Source: Vigna angularis (taxonomy: Eukaryota; Streptophyta; Magnoliopsida; Fabales; Fabaceae). From it: DNA of 64,000 bases. Below are positions 1 to 14,700 of the stretch, in pieces. Position numbers and translations under genes: made by a program. Position 1 is the first letter of the stretch; every line of letters starts with the position of its first letter. The DNA is taken from contig NC_068975.1 of assembly GCF_016808095.1 (NCBI RefSeq), positions 24,497,501 to 24,561,500 of the forward strand, given 5' to 3'. Below the pieces are notes generated by a model, which saw only the letters and a list, made by a program, of their open reading frames with translations, had not been told where the DNA came from and made no database searches.

Positions 1-1276
1 ATACTACTTCTAGCAACACCATTGAACCACTTTAAGTAGGTTTACTTACACCAGATGCCATTTTTTTCTTGCAAATTCTGAACAGAACACTCCAAATCTG
101 AATGGCAGCAAGAGCAGAAGAAAATATAAAGAAAAAGTAACACAAGCAAGCATCAATGCCGATGAAGCAAGCCTTGTTAATGGCTAGTCACCACAAAGCG
201 AATTTTGCAATGCCAGTGATGGTGACAAGTGCGTTGTGATGGCCAACACCAACAATGATGGCCAACAACAACTACGGGAGTTTTGTTGAATTGTTACAAA
301 GGATGCTTCGTATCTTCTCTAATATGTAGCTAGGAGCTCTAAGAGTAAAAGGGCCATTTTTCATTTTTAAAATTGGGTCAAAATAAACTTGACCCAAAAA
401 GCCTAACTACATGAGTTGACACAACATATTAACTAGCAGCCCGAACCCACACACAAGAACGCATCAGGCCCAGATTGACACAACGAACAGTATGTCAATT
501 TCCCAAGTAAAATCACAATCCTATAGCAATCCCTGATTTTCCCAATCTGCCTCGTATTTGCCCACATGGGCCTACTCTTCTCACATGATAGTGTGAGTTT
601 GCATCCGTACACACAATTTTGACTACATTGATTATACTACTCACAGAAGTATCAAGGACTTAAAAAAATCATATGTAAAGGATTGGCCAGAACAGTAACA
701 AGTAAGCTTGCTCGTAAATGGCCCAAAAATGTTATGTGATGCCAGAAGTTTAGCAGGAGAAAGGTAGGTCTTTGTCAGTAGATATGCAAGTGAAGGGGGA
801 TGTCTTTCCTGATTTGATTCTATATAAAGGGGGGCAAATTTTCAAGATTGTTGGCTTAAAAGAGCACCAAATGATACATTCCAGAACCAAAAAAGGGATT
901 TTCACCCATGAATACTAAACTGAAAGATATGGTCATAATTTCATGCAAAAGCAGCTGCAATTCAGCTATACAAAACAGCAACACAACAGGCCACACATGA
1001 AACACTGCTATAGCAACGCTATGAGCTAGCATACATGATTATGTGTGTATCCCTACAAAATGAAATTCACCTTTTCTTTTGTGAAGAACTAAAACTACAA
1101 AATTAAACTATGATATGATTGTTTACAAAGATTAAATACAAGATCCTTCCATAATCTTGAACCCCTTCAAAGCCTCAGTTTCAAATCAGTGAAATCATAT
1201 TTAACTGACTTTTATTCCAGTCATAACATACAAAGCAGCATCTCTGCAGAGAATTAAGATATAATTCCAAACTCAC
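1..1276 (-). other. intron 2 of the left-edge gene (no exon seen)
   Basis: This stretch lies downstream, on the minus strand, of the second exon of the partial gene at 1277-2709 and runs off the window. I found no further convincing coding exon on either strand. It is A/T-rich with short unique-looking segments. The call as intron rests on the strong donor AAG|GTGAGT at the end of exon 2; an exon shorter than about 60 nt could have been missed. Confidence 0.5.
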
Positions 1277-2709
1277 CTTGCCCCTAGATGCTGCACCAGG
1301 CAATTGTGACCTTCCCACTCCAGACATTTCAGATTGCTGGGGTACATTATCATCCTCGATAATCAATTTGGCTTTTCTGGCTAGAACACCCCAAAATCCA
1401 TTCTTGGATTCGTTCATGTTCTTCATAGATGTATATTCATAGGGTCTTGAATCCTATATATACAGCATTACATTTAGCAAAATGACTATTATTTTGAATC
1501 AACATAATGATACATTCAGCTAAATACAAAGACTACATATTAAAAGAGTCAGAAAGTAAGCATATCTACAAAAGAATTTCCAACATTAACGCATTCTCTC
1601 GTAAGAAAATAAAATAAGTATTAGTCGTAACAGACTCATCAACTTTTTAATTTTAAGTAATAAAAAAAATTCGGAACTGGAATTATCCAGACATCAACAA
1701 TTAAAAGAAGTAGCTGCCATAAAATGCGGGCAAAAACCTAATAAAAGAATTCACCTAACGAGGGAGAATTATACAAAAGATGAGAAGCACACTTAGAAAA
1801 ATACAGAGCTATACACAAACACTACAATCCTACAGATCAAAAGTTGCTGATAGGAAGGTACTGCAGAGACTTTAAGTTGACAACGTTTATATACACCATG
1901 TTTTGACTATTTTTGCTAAAGTTGATATCACTTTCACACCCTGCTCGTATTGCAACTGCAGTATGAAACTGAAGGACGACATCACCCCGTATGCTATACT
2001 ACACAGCAGCGACACGAACCCTGCAATCCAATAAGACCTCCCTTTCCCTGCGCCACTTGCAATTGCACAGGAATCGGTATGCCATCGGCAACTACCTCGC
2101 AGCATCTAAACACAGTTCTGATGTTTCACTGGCATGGGAATAGTTCCCCACTTTTATATTCTTCGTAACAGTACTTTTAACAGGATTTCTTTAACATATT
2201 CACTGATTCAGAGATTTTACGAAGCTCTTTCAAACTAAACTACTCCATTTCCCTTTGCCTATAAGATTTCTCTAATTTTCTTCTCGGTTGATAAACAAAT
2301 ATTCAATAAACCCTATCCAGCAGAAACCTCCAAAGCAATAACACACAACGCATAATTGAAATCAAACAAGTACAGTCACACTCAGCGTACATCGGAATTT
2401 TCATATTTTATAAAGAGAGGAGTGGACCTTGGAAGAAGGAGGAGGAGTTGGAATGGGTTCAGAAGGAGCTGTCGGAGAAGAAGCGGAGGAGAGACCATAG
2501 AGAGAGGACAGCGAAGAGTCGCGACGCGCCGAAGAAGCTCTGATAGCTTTCGCAGCAAGCGAAGACGACGACGACGACGACGACGAAGCTAAACCTTCAA
2601 CGACGTCGTTTGGCGGCGGAAAGGAGTTAGGGTTTCGAGTGGTTTCGTCTTCGAAGGTCGAAAACGAAGGTTTCGAAAACCCTTGCTGCTGTCTTCGTCT
2701 ATACGCCAT
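1277..2709 (-). CDS. partial gene, first two coding exons; possible ELKS/Rab6-interacting-like plant protein
   Basis: Exon 1 is 2709-2428, from an ATG in good context (CCATGGC) to donor AAG|GTCCAC. Exon 2 is 1453-1277, from acceptor TATATAG|GATTC to donor AAG|GTGAGT. Both junctions are phase 0, giving 153 codons that continue outside the window. The protein starts MAYRRRQQQG, has a nine-Ser run near residues 42-50 encoded by a trinucleotide repeat, then an ARRDSSLSSLYG block and a Pro/Ser stretch. Exon 2 reads DSRPYEYTSMKNMNE, then GFWGVLARKAK and an acidic IIEDDN. From memory this combination resembles the plant coiled-coil family annotated as ELKS/Rab6-interacting/CAST-like (Arabidopsis At4g02880/At1g03290). 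That match is uncertain and the coiled coil would lie in unseen exons. The splicing is better supported than the name. Confidence 0.7.
2564..2586. repeat. (GAC)n microsatellite inside exon 1
   Basis: About eight GAC units on the plus strand encode the Ser run of the left-edge gene on the minus strand. Length change here would alter the protein by whole Ser residues without a frameshift. Confidence 0.85.
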
Positions 2710-2929
2710 GGAATCAATCCACCACGATTTTCTGGATCGAACGAATCAATAACAGAAAAGAAAAACACCGAAACGATTCGCACTGGAAACAAACTGAACT
2801 GGCGCCACCGCCAGTGCCACGGTCTCGGAGCTACCGGAAACTGCTTCCGCCCTCGAATTCGGATCCGATCGCGAACCACCGTCGGAAGACTGTATATGCG
2901 CAGTGACAGCGTTTATCGAAATTAATATA

Positions 2930-3253
2930 TTTTTTAATGTAATAAAAAAAATGGGATATCAGATAGTGTCTGCGTCTCCCTCTTTCTTTGTCTCTACTGC
3001 TTCAACTAATAATTACGGATAAAGTATATTTTATTCTTTTATGATTCGCGAGTGGTTTTAGTGGAAAAAAAATATATGCAAAATAAAAAAAATAAAGTGA
3101 AGAAAAAATAGTAAAAAAAAATATGTATTGTGTCATTGGTGTTATTTTCTATTTGAAATATTATTTTAAAACACTGTATAAATTTTATTTAAATGTTGTG
3201 TAAATTGTATTTATAAATTAAAAATAAAATTATATATATATATATGGGTTTGT
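2930..3253. other. A/T-rich upstream region of the left-edge gene
   Basis: This is the presumed 5' flank of the minus-strand gene. It is low complexity with poly-A and poly-T runs. I see no ORF and no clear TATA box at a fixed distance. Confidence 0.4.
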
Positions 3254-4009
<756 letters not shown>

Positions 4010-4480
4010 CACTTCTAGTTCTTGTCTCTGCTCTTTGGTCTGGAGATGTACCTGTCAAAGGTTCTCCAATACTTAAGTTAGTACTTAAGTTAGTACTTAA
4101 GTTAGTACCTTGTTCGTAAGGGAGTTCAGTATAATGGCAATAAATGCACAGTAGATGTAATCACCTACTTCCTACCTATGACCTATATTTATAGTTTTTG
4201 GCATAAATTCGAAATTAGTGAAACCTTAGTCATGGCCCAATCTCACTACCTTTAATTATTATTTATCCCAGTCCTTGTGGAAAAACTTATTTTTTGACTA
4301 AGATCAGACGTCTCTTTTCCTGGTGGTTCTGACACATTCGATCCTTGCTTAACTGCTTTCTATTTTTTAGAGTTGTTCGGCTGACTTGATATAGGATAAC
4401 AGGATGGCAGTCCAGCCATACCATACGCTCATATTTATTAGACGTGATAAAAAAACAAGTTACTTTGAACAAGTTTCAAA
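4010..4480 (-). mobile_element. LTR-like remnant with three 12-bp tandem repeats
   Basis: The block contains GTACCTGTCAAAGG, which in inverse orientation matches a CCTTTGACAGGTACC block near 33370. That suggests pieces of one retroelement family in opposite orientations. Three perfect copies of TACTTAAGTTAG occupy 4070-4105. No coding sequence is visible. The family call is inference. Confidence 0.3.
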
Positions 4481-5272
4481 AGTGAATGTAAATATTTTAC
4501 ATATAGAGATGTTATAATGTATAACAATTTCTTTTACATATATTAATCTAGTATATTAATATATGCGATTTAGATAAATTAGAAAATATTTATTATAATA
4601 TAAATGTCAATACTTAATTTATTTACACATTATCTTAAATGCATGATCTCAAATTAATACAACTTTTATTATTTATTTGTAAATTTCAAATCATTGCACA
4701 TTCTACTTGTACATATTTTCTTGATTAAAAACTCATCCCATATTAATATTCATATCTACTTCGTCTTAATTTAAGGGCTAATAAATTAAAATAAATTTTC
4801 AATTGGATTAATATAATATTCAAATACAACATAATAATAAAATATAACAAAAGAGTGAAAGACAAACTAATTTTGTTATTTAAAAATATTTAAAAACATG
4901 TTAATTTTGAAGTTCATAAAATATTATCTTATTAAGCCAATATTTGACTCATTCAACAAATTAAGCCTATATTAAAATCTATTTAACTATGACAAGTTGT
5001 ACATTTATAGTGGTGGAACAACTGCCCCCTCAAGCTAACTTGGAACAACCTCCAAAACTGAGTCCCTACATCAATATATCACTCTACTTGGAACAACTAA
5101 CAAGAATTTTCCCTTATAAACTCTTCTCAAATCATACTTCCATACATACATACCCTCTTACATTAAGATCATATAATTCATTTTATATTACTAAACAAAC
5201 ATCAAAACATCTTTATCCATAAACAATGGAGAACAACCATGCACACGACACCCAATGACATACTTTTAGTAT
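4481..5272. other. A/T-rich spacer
   Basis: There is no supported gene. A 77-codon ORF at 4989-5222 has low-complexity composition and no recognisable motif. Confidence 0.4.
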
Positions 5273-5650
5273 TGATAGAAGTGGACTTTAAGCCTAACTC
5301 AACCCTACAAAATCGGCTTGTAGGGTGAGGTTTGCACCCACTTATAAACTAAGAATTGGCCTTATCTCTAGTCGATGTGGGACTTCCAACACCCCATGTC
5401 GAGATATAGACATCTCATGCGTGATAGTAGAAATTGGATGGTTCGATAATGGCCCGATAGTGGGTGAAATAGAAGAATAGAATGCCTACTTAGAACTCGC
5501 AGGATAGGCTGTAACCATGGCTCTGATACCATGATAGAAGTGGACTTTAAGCCTAACTCAACCCCACAAAATAGGCTTGTAGAGTGAGATTTGCACCCAC
5601 TTATAAACTAAGAATTGGTCTTATCTCTAGTCGATGTGAGACTTTCAACA
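5273..5650 (-). mobile_element. TRIM retrotransposon, complete, 378 bp
   Basis: Two direct repeats of 119 bp (5273-5391 and 5532-5650) flank 140 bp of internal sequence. On the minus strand each starts TGTTG and ends CTATCA. Right after the first LTR (minus strand) comes TGGTATCAGAGCCATGG, the primer-binding site for initiator Met-tRNA. The last LTR is preceded by a purine tract. Flanks AGTAT (5268-5272) and AGTGT (5651-5655) look like a 5-bp target duplication with one change. There is no coding capacity, so it must have moved with enzymes from another element. Further copies of the family lie at 12883, 20431 and 35616. Confidence 0.88.
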
Positions 5651-6760
5651 AGTGTCCAATGTTAGACTGCTCGCCTAGTGAGCTACTCTCTAGCGTCTAG
5701 CGAGAGCGCAAACAAATCTCGCCCAACCTCTGAAACTCACTACCAAACTACTATATTACTCACCCAACGACTCCTTTACTCGCCCAACTAGTCTGTAGAA
5801 TTTTTCATAACATTAATTCTATAGAATTTGCACCCCTTAACATCAAAAGTTCTAACTCTCACACCTCTACATGCATCTACAACTCTCATTTACTATTTCA
5901 AACCTTAATTGAACCCATTCAAGTGATTATGACTCATCTGAAACTCTATTAATTTTATTTTCCCTTGAATTTCCCACTAACACAATCTAAAACACCATTC
6001 TAAAGCCCATCATTCATTCCTACTCATTCCTCATCATAATTTGGTAAATTTAACATTTAAACAAGTCTTAAATAACCTAAGAACACACTTTAAACCTCAG
6101 GATTCTCTATCAAACCTTTATCTCAAAATCTCACCTATCAAAACTCTTATTTAGCACTAAACTAGCTTACCACTCTTACCAATTCACTACTTTCCAATTT
6201 AACATAATTCCTTTCTATTAATTGAGGTTCTATACAAATTTTAAATGACTAATATCAATCACAAACATTAGTTATCACCCGAAAGTTATTCCTCTAAAGT
6301 TTCACTTACCGAAACCCTAAATCAGACCAAAAGCACCCCCACAACACTTTCTTTTCACTACCTTTAACCATACGTCAATTTTATACCAAATTAGACTACA
6401 ACACAAGAGCATCAAATGTTCAAACCAATATGAATTCTCAAGCATATACAACAAAATTCATCATAATATAAACATCACTCATCAATCATCTCAATTATAC
6501 ATATTCAATCAAACATAATTTTTCACCTCATATCAATCATAAATTCATGCATCTTAACACAAAATTAAGGACAATATTAGCTTCCCTTTCCTAGTTGGAA
6601 AAAATCAAACAGTTCTATAAGGTAAATTATCCTTGCCATCACTCAGATAACTCTATCAATACCTAAAGACCATAAAATCATGATCAAGATAGGTCCTTAG
6701 GACCACTGATCGATAAAGAATTAACAAAAGAGATTGAATGACATGTGCGTGAAATTCTAT
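5651..6760 (-). mobile_element. decayed LTR-like remnant
   Basis: The left part carries short CTCGCCTAG / CTAGCGAGAG motifs like the G+C-rich variable block at 29880-30290. It is followed by TCTATAGAATTTGCACCCC, comparable to the sequence after that block. The remainder is A/C-rich with no ORF. The assignment to the same LTR family is inference from these weak similarities. Confidence 0.3.
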
Positions 6761-8285
6761 TCGCATGTGTCTTAAATTGAAAATCAAAGAAAAAATGAGT
6801 AGAAATTGACTTACTTTATATGGAAAACTGATTAGATAATATTATAGGTATTACTGTTGCGATCACCTAGGTACTTCCTTATCATTAAAAAATGACTCAT
6901 AAATTAAAAATATTAGAAAGAAGAGAGAAAAAAGTCAATTATTTTAACATTTAAATAATTGGTCTTATTATTTTAAAATACTTATCAATTCTAATACTTT
7001 ATTATTTAGGTTACAGTATTTTCTTTTAAAAAAAAACAGTAAATAATTCCAAATACATTTGAAAAAGATAATGGTGCCAAAATAACTTTGTCTTAGTTTA
7101 TCATATGTAATTTTAGGATTTTACGTTATGGAGTTATAAATATATTATCTATACGTATCTTATTGTAGGTTCATATTTGTGTTTTTTTGATAGTACTAAG
7201 ATATATATTTATAGGACATTACAATTGAGATTTTTATAAAAACAAAAGTAATTATTTCAAATTTGAAAGAAATAAAAAATAAAAATAAAATTTTAATCAT
7301 ACTAACAATATATTTAAGTTTTTAAATTTGTTACCAAAAGTAATAAATTATAAATTAATTATCACTTAATAATTTTTGTTTGATTCATGTTTATTAATTA
7401 AAATCAATATAAATTATATTAATCATATATTTAATAATTACACTGAATTCATTAATTATGCATTTTAAAATTATACATTTATTTTAATATAACTTTCACT
7501 ACAAATTTGGGTTAAGACAGATACTTTCACTAACCCTTGCAAAGGGACAAGAATCCTTTCAAAAGAGATTAATAAGATTTAGTCTATATTAAGGTATGTC
7601 TAGCTTATCTAACATTTAATCTTAAAACTATTTGTTTAATGGTTAGTGAATTAAACATGTTAATACACCTTAAATTGAAATAAATATTTTTAAAATAAGA
7701 AATCACTTTTATAATTTATTTATATATTTAACAAAACTACATAATTAGAATTGTAAATCTTATATAACACATATTATAATGAATTCAAGGATAAAAAAAA
7801 TGGAACTTGTGGTGACCAAATTGCCCTGGGGAGTGGCCCAGTTTCACTACTTGTTTAGAGACAAGGCTTCCTATAAATATAATCAATTAAAGTCTTCCCT
7901 TCCCACTCTGATTTGAGTTTCTTCATTTATACAAAAGAATTATGTAAATTTTACTGTTTTCTCAAATTATTCAATAATTTAGTAATTATATTTAATTAAC
8001 AATACAATATACATTAAAAATAATAATTGTAATTAGATACTTTAATGATATATTTAATAATTACATTAAATACTTTAATTGTTTTTAATATTTTAATTAA
8101 TTATATTATTTCTTAATGGTATTTTAAATAAATAAGTCAGGTATAACATTTAATTATATTAACATATAAATGATTTAAAATTGAAGATGGAATCAGAATT
8201 GTATATTTTAAAAAATAAAGACTAAACTTTCACAAAAGCAAATAAAAAATCGTTAATGAAAATAGAAGAGAGACCAAAATTAAAA

Positions 8286-8322
<37 letters not shown>

Positions 8323-8930
8323 GTATTTTTTTTATCATTAATTATACATAATTATTTTTTATAATTATTTGCAGTAATATATAATGAATTTTTTTTGTAT
8401 ACACATTTTACATTTCTATTTCATTTAGTTATGTTATATATGCAATGCATGGAGAAAAAAAGTTTATATAAACTAAGCCAAATGATAACGTCAACTATTC
8501 TAGAAAATAAAGTTAATCTTCTTTTCTTTTCTTTTACTTTCTTACAAATTTGTAATTTGTATTTCTCTTTTTATTCAAATTATTACACGCATCAAATGAA
8601 GAAAATAATAATATCAATGATGTATTTAAATAAATTTATGAATTAATATAAATATGAAAATTTAACTTATTAAAATAAAATACCATAATAAAAAAAATGT
8701 AAACATAAGCCGACACACACCTGTTTTCAGTAGTATCATTAGTTATTTTTATTTGATTGGTAATTAAGAAAAAATACTCAACTTATAAAAATTAAACTTA
8801 TATGATTAAAAGGTAAAACTTTTATTTTCACTTCATATAAAGGAAAAGTTTCACTTATTAATAATGAAAAAGGATTGAATTTACTAAATCATTTCTTTTA
8901 ATTCACAAAATTTTTTGAAACATCTTTTAT
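6761..8930. other. A/T-rich spacer upstream of gene A
   Basis: No gene is supported. The 83-codon ORF at 8395-8646 is low-complexity and lacks motifs. A (TA)n run lies at about 8293-8317. Confidence 0.4.
7872..7879 (+). promoter_or_regulatory. candidate TATA box (TATAAATA)
   Basis: TATAAATA sits in a locally less A/T-rich segment, followed about 35 bp later by pyrimidine-rich sequence resembling a plant 5' leader. It could be an upstream promoter of gene A, but no exon downstream can be confirmed. Confidence 0.25.
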
Positions 8931-9008
8931 TATATACAATTTCTCTCTTCCTTTTGGACTCTTTGCTCTTTGTTGGTAGTGTTTCTTCATTGCTGCATAA
9001 TCCAAAAG
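8931..9008 (+). promoter_or_regulatory. candidate core promoter and 5'-UTR exon of gene A
   Basis: TATATAC at 8931 is followed by CT-rich sequence typical of plant transcription starts. The putative leader ends CCAAAAG|GTGCGT, a usable donor, at 9008. Splicing to the exon at 11743 would give a 5'-UTR exon. No ORF is involved, so the support is only motif spacing. Confidence 0.3.
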
Positions 9009-9194
9009 GTGCGTTCTCTGTCTTAATTTTGCTTGATATTATGTTATCTATTGATGATCTTCTTCTTCTTTATTATTATAAGCATACGTGATTTGTTTTT
9101 TTTTTCATGCAATGCTTTTTTGTTTGAATTTGAATGTGTTTTTTTTATTATTTATTTGACTTTGAATACCATTAAGCGTTTACAATATGTAGGG

Positions 9195-9460
9195 ATAACG
9201 TGAATCTTCATAACATCTGCTATAGATAAAACCAATTTAAAGTATATAGGTGCAAACCTCATTTTACAGATTATTTTTGTGGGATTAAGTTAAATTTAAA
9301 TCTATTTCTCAACATGATATCAAAATCGTATATTAGAGTTTATTTTAACAAAATATGTGTTTGTTTGACATATCATTCCACTTTTTATCAGACTATCCAT
9401 TAACGTCTAATCTCACATAAGTGGTATATACTTTGGCATAAAAAATTGAATTAATTTAAA
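9195..9460 (+). mobile_element. heavily decayed TRIM copy
   Basis: The order of fragments follows the TRIM family: GGTGCAAACCTCATTTTACA, then GTGGGATTAAGTTAAA, an ACATGATATCAAAATCG block where the primer site is expected, then CTATCCATTAACGTCTAATC. The 3' LTR is not recognisable. Confidence 0.5.
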
Positions 9461-11287
9461 ATCCATCTTTTATGATTCACTTAATATTAAATGCTTTTAA
9501 GAATATTTGTAACTCCTTTTTTCATAAGGAAGGTGATGATGCAGGTAATGACCATGATTAAGATAGATTAGTTTGTCATTTTTTTAAAATTAAACATAAA
9601 ATTATAAAATAAAAAATTGACTTTTTATTTTTCATTGGTACAAAAGATGTGTTTAGCATCCATTTCTCATATTTCCCTGTTGACCTTCTCTTCACCCTTG
9701 TTTGATTTGTTAGGAAAAAAAGGGTTTGAGGTAGATGGTGTTTTCCATTTTTGTGATTGGAGATGGTTTTGGGTTGAGTAATTGATATAGTGTTATGTTG
9801 GTTGGTGGTAGTTTGAAGAAGGACATTATAGTTTTTAATGGAGGCTACTGATATTTTTGTTAAAGATTTCATATAGATAAAATTAATCTATAATAATATA
9901 TAAGTTAAGATAATTGGTGTTTTAAAAATTAATTTTTATCAAAATAAACTAGACTGAAATTTTTTTTTTTATATTGATGATACAAGATTTATTAGTTGGT
10001 AACAAGGTATGTTAGTAAACATGGTGCAGTGATTATGTGGGTGAGGTAAAATTGAGAGATATCTTAGTTATTTCTTTTCTTATATCTTACTCTTGTTTTT
10101 CTCAAATTAGATGTAGTATTTGTATCTTGGACTATTGACTAGGTAAATAGTTAATTTGATTCCTAAATATGTGAAATTTAATTCATGAATGAATATTTAT
10201 TTTTATTTTAGTCCACAAAGTTCTAAAATTATGTCTCTTTATTAAGTTTTACAAGACTATTTTCTTATTAAAATATAATTTTAAAGATCCATTTAATAGT
10301 ATATATTAGAGTCTATTTTTTTTATTGAATGTAATATTAAAAACCAATTTAAATATATGAAACGTTAGATATAAATTTTATTAGTTTTTACAGTGAATCA
10401 TTTTTAATTTCTTTTTGAAGATTAATGACTTAAATTTTATTTATTTTAATTTGTATATTTATTTATCAGTTAAAATAATGTTATAAAATTAAATTTTCAT
10501 TTATGAAATCATTACTTTTAATTACTATTTTTCATGAATATATTTGAAAGCAATTAATTTTAGACACTGAGTATAAGCATTAATATAATACTCTAATATA
10601 AGCATTAATATAATACTTAATATTATAATTAATATAAGTTTATTAAAATTTTATAATAAATAACACCGGTACAGAAAATTAACCCTTCATTAAAAGCAAC
10701 CAAGTTCATTAAATTTTATATATTATCAAATTGTTAAGTAAAACAACTCAATTTTGTCAAGTAAGATTTTGAATTCAATAAAATTTCATCCACTAGAAAT
10801 CATCTATTAAGTTTTCCCAAAGAAATTATGTTCACAAAATATTAATTATTAGAAGTAATATGTTGTATATTCATTGTTTGTTGTTATTTCTGTGATTGAA
10901 CCTTTTTTAGAAATTATTATTGATTATATGTTACAAGAATATCTATTACTATTTAATAACATTATTAAAATAAATCACGAAAATACAAAAAAAAAATATT
11001 TCTTTTCTTATATAGTAAAAGGATTTAGTTCAGAAAATGAATATTGAGAAAACAAAATTTGAATAAATTATTTAAAAACACACAAAAAAAATATTTATTT
11101 TCCTAAATTATTAGAGACTAATATTTTACAACAAAGAAATGTTAGTTACTAAAATTATTGTTACTAAGTTATTAATTTGTCCTAAGCTATTTTTTTTTAA
11201 CTAGAATAAAAACATGGTAAAAGTTCAAATTTAGTTATGAAGTAAAACACTTTGCTTTAAAACATTTAAGTTTAAGCAAATAATCTT

Positions 11288-11291
<4 letters not shown>

Positions 11292-11364
<73 letters not shown>
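11292..11364. repeat. (TA)n microsatellite
   Basis: About 73 bp of TA dinucleotides lie about 380 bp upstream of the start-codon exon of gene A. Confidence 0.93.
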
Positions 11365-11366
<2 letters not shown>

Positions 11367-11746
11367 ACTCTTATACATTTTTGGTCTTACATGTGAGAAT
11401 TATTGACTTTCAACAAAATCAAACAAAACGTTTTATATTCAATATTTTATTCTTTTGATGATAATTCATTTAATTTTATGATATTAACATCAACATTGTC
11501 CAATTAAGAAAGTTTTTGAGAAATTCAATGTAGATGTTTTTAAAACAATTGAATGAAGCATTTAATTATTGACTAGGTGTGAAATTTACGTTACAAACTG
11601 TTAATGAACTTGTGGATATCCCAATGTTCATATATTAGCTGCTAAATGTGATAATGTCCTAGAATTTTTTGTGTCTTGTAGATTAGTGATACAACTGTTT
11701 ATGGGGGAACTGATTAACTTTCTTGTTCAAATTTTTACACAGGTTG

Positions 11747-14700
11747 ATGTCGTTTCACTGTTTAGGTATGTCCCTTTGACTAATTTTTCATCATCAAATG
11801 AATAACATATATAATTCATGGTTGAGTTATTTATTTTCTGACCATTTACCATGGTCTCGTTTTGTCTCCCAACATGAAACATGTCCCTGATTACACTTGC
11901 TTATAACACCAAGTTCTCTTGAAACACCATTCATGAAAAACCATTTTTTTTATGTATCCTTCATTCTCACTTGATTTCCTTTCAATATGTTCTTGAATGA
12001 TTAATTTCTTTTCAATGTCTTCTTCAATGATTTAATTTGAATTAACATTAATCCCTTCAAACTATAACCTTCTTTGTGACTCTTTATCTCACTAACATGG
12101 TGATGGCTAAAACTTTGAATTCACTTACTTATTAGTAACTCAATTGATTTACTTCAAATCACATCATTTTTAGTAAGTTAAACTACCCTTTATATTTTAA
12201 ATTTATTAATTTTATTATATTTACTTAAGTATTAGATCAAATTTCATAGAACCCTGGTCAACCCAACTTCATATTAGTTTAGAAAATAATGTTATGTAGT
12301 TTTGTAGTCTTATATATTTTGTTTCTGTAATTCAATAATTCTTAAATTAAAAAATATTCAAAGGGTTGATTAAGATGTAAAAAACAACTCTACATTGATT
12401 GATTTTAACAAAATACATAAATTGGTTACATTGAGTTAACTTAATCATGAACACATTATTCTTTAGTATATATCATTTTATAGGTTGATCATAAAGTATA
12501 TTTATTGGGAATTTTTTATTTATTTTCATCAATGTCATAACTTATATTCTCCATTTGTAGAGTTAAGAAGGTGTTAAATTGAGCTCAATCTAACTTAAGT
12601 TGTCATCCAATAAAAACTAATTTAGCTAGAGTTAAGGTAAAGTTTTAGATATTTTTTTTTAATTTTAATTAAATTAAACTTTAGTTGAGTGAAAGTTGTG
12701 TTGATGAATAACAAAGCTTGTTCACGTAAAAAGGGAGTCAAATTGTAATTGTAAAATCTTTTGATAAATCTAAAACAAAAGTATGTCATGTAATGGGATT
12801 CATATCCTTTCTTCTTCTTGTTTTCTCTTTACATTCATAACCATTTTTTTTAATTTTTTTTTGAAGTTCTTTATTTTGATTATGTTGGAGATTTCACATG
12901 AACAAGAGATAAGACAAGTTTATAGTATATAAGTGAATGCAAACTTCACATTACAAGCCAATTTTGTGAGGTCAAGTTAGGATTAAAGTTCACTTCTTAA
13001 CATTGTATTAAAGATATTCGTTTGAGTTTATCTTAGCTATATTTTTTTTAGCCTATTGTGCTACCCGTTATCGGGAGATTTGTTGTTTATTGGATGTATC
13101 GTGTCACTTGCTATCAGGTTGTTATCATACCGTTCATTAATGTTTAGTCTCACACTCAAGTATACCTTGGTGTGTAGGGAGTGTGCTGGAGATCCCACAT
13201 CAATTAGAGATAATGCAAGCTTATAGTATATAAATGGGTGCAACTCTCACCTTACAAACTGATTTTATGAGATTGAGTTAGACTTAAAGTCCACTTCTCT
13301 ATAATTTATGACATTTTAGTAACAACTCAATTATAAGTATAATACTACTAATTTTGTTGTTTCATTAGTGATACTAAGCAATTGAAACAACCAAATATAT
13401 ATGTGTGTGTACGTATGTATTCTAGACTCAATTTTTGGAATAAACATATTTTGAGTTGAACAAATGTTAAATCATATACCTATCATGTAATATCATAGTG
13501 AATTATAGCTAATGAATGACATATACCCTCTTAACCTAATTCCCTAACACTATTTGATACCGATCTTATAGACCAACATCCTTCTTCAACTCTGACCACC
13601 TAAACTTCATTCTCTATATGAGTCCTTGAGTTTAGTAGAGTTAGGATGACTTAACATTTAAGACTCTCACTTAATACATACCCTAACATTGGAAAATGTG
13701 TCCATTCTCCTTAAAATTAACCATATTCATGCAACACATCCACATATGATAAAACAATTCAAACAATTAGTTTTATGGCATAAAATCCCATCTCTATTCA
13801 ACATAACATTCACCATTACCACAAAATCATCATTCTTCTGTTACATCCATTCTCATTCATTTAAGAAAAGCTTTTATGAAAACTTTTTATCAATTTTTGC
13901 TCAACGTCACTCATTGTCTGTCCAGCGAGCCATTCTTGGAGGAAGGTCCACCCAACAGACAATATGGCATACCCAGTTAAAAAAAATAGAGTTCTTTTTG
14001 AGTTAGCACCTTATGCCAAAAATTCTATGCCTAACACCTCAACCACTAAAGTTCACTAGAATTAAATTTGTAGGTGGCGCCCAAGGATCTCTAGGTGATG
14101 CCCAACACTCTAGATCTTTAAAGCTCACTAGAACAAAATTTCTTTAGCTCCCAACGACAATAAGATACCACTCAACATTATCACAAATTTTAGAATGTTG
14201 CTTATGTGAATCAAATTTTCTAATTTAGTCTTTCTGTGCAAATTTACTCTTTTCTTACAACAAATGGGTATAATTAACTCTAACTATGCTTGGGAAGCAT
14301 CAATTAACCAATTTGATACATCATGAAGTATATTACACAATAAACTCAGACATTATTTCAATATTTTACAAACAAACCAAACACAAATTTTAGTTTTAAT
14401 CAAACTAAATCATCAATAAACCAAATGTTCACATTTACTCAAGCTTAATCAATCACATTATACAACACAAGCAAAGCAAAGTCATACATATAAAACTACT
14501 AGTCCCTTGCCTATAGTAGAAAACCTTAGACACAAAGATTGCTCCTAAAGTCTCTAGTTCTCACAAGATGCCCTAACTACATAAAAAAAAAATCCTCAAT
14601 TAGAGATTTGACCACATCATTAAATTAAAAAATGAGCAAAAAGTAAAGTTACTTTATTCTTAGTTTTGATAGGTTGGATGTGCAGATCTCTTCGTAGGGA

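Noticed and set aside
2356..2592. Arg-rich plus-strand ORF of 78 codons
   Set aside because: It is the complement of exon 1 of the left-edge gene, and its Arg run is the GAC repeat in another frame.
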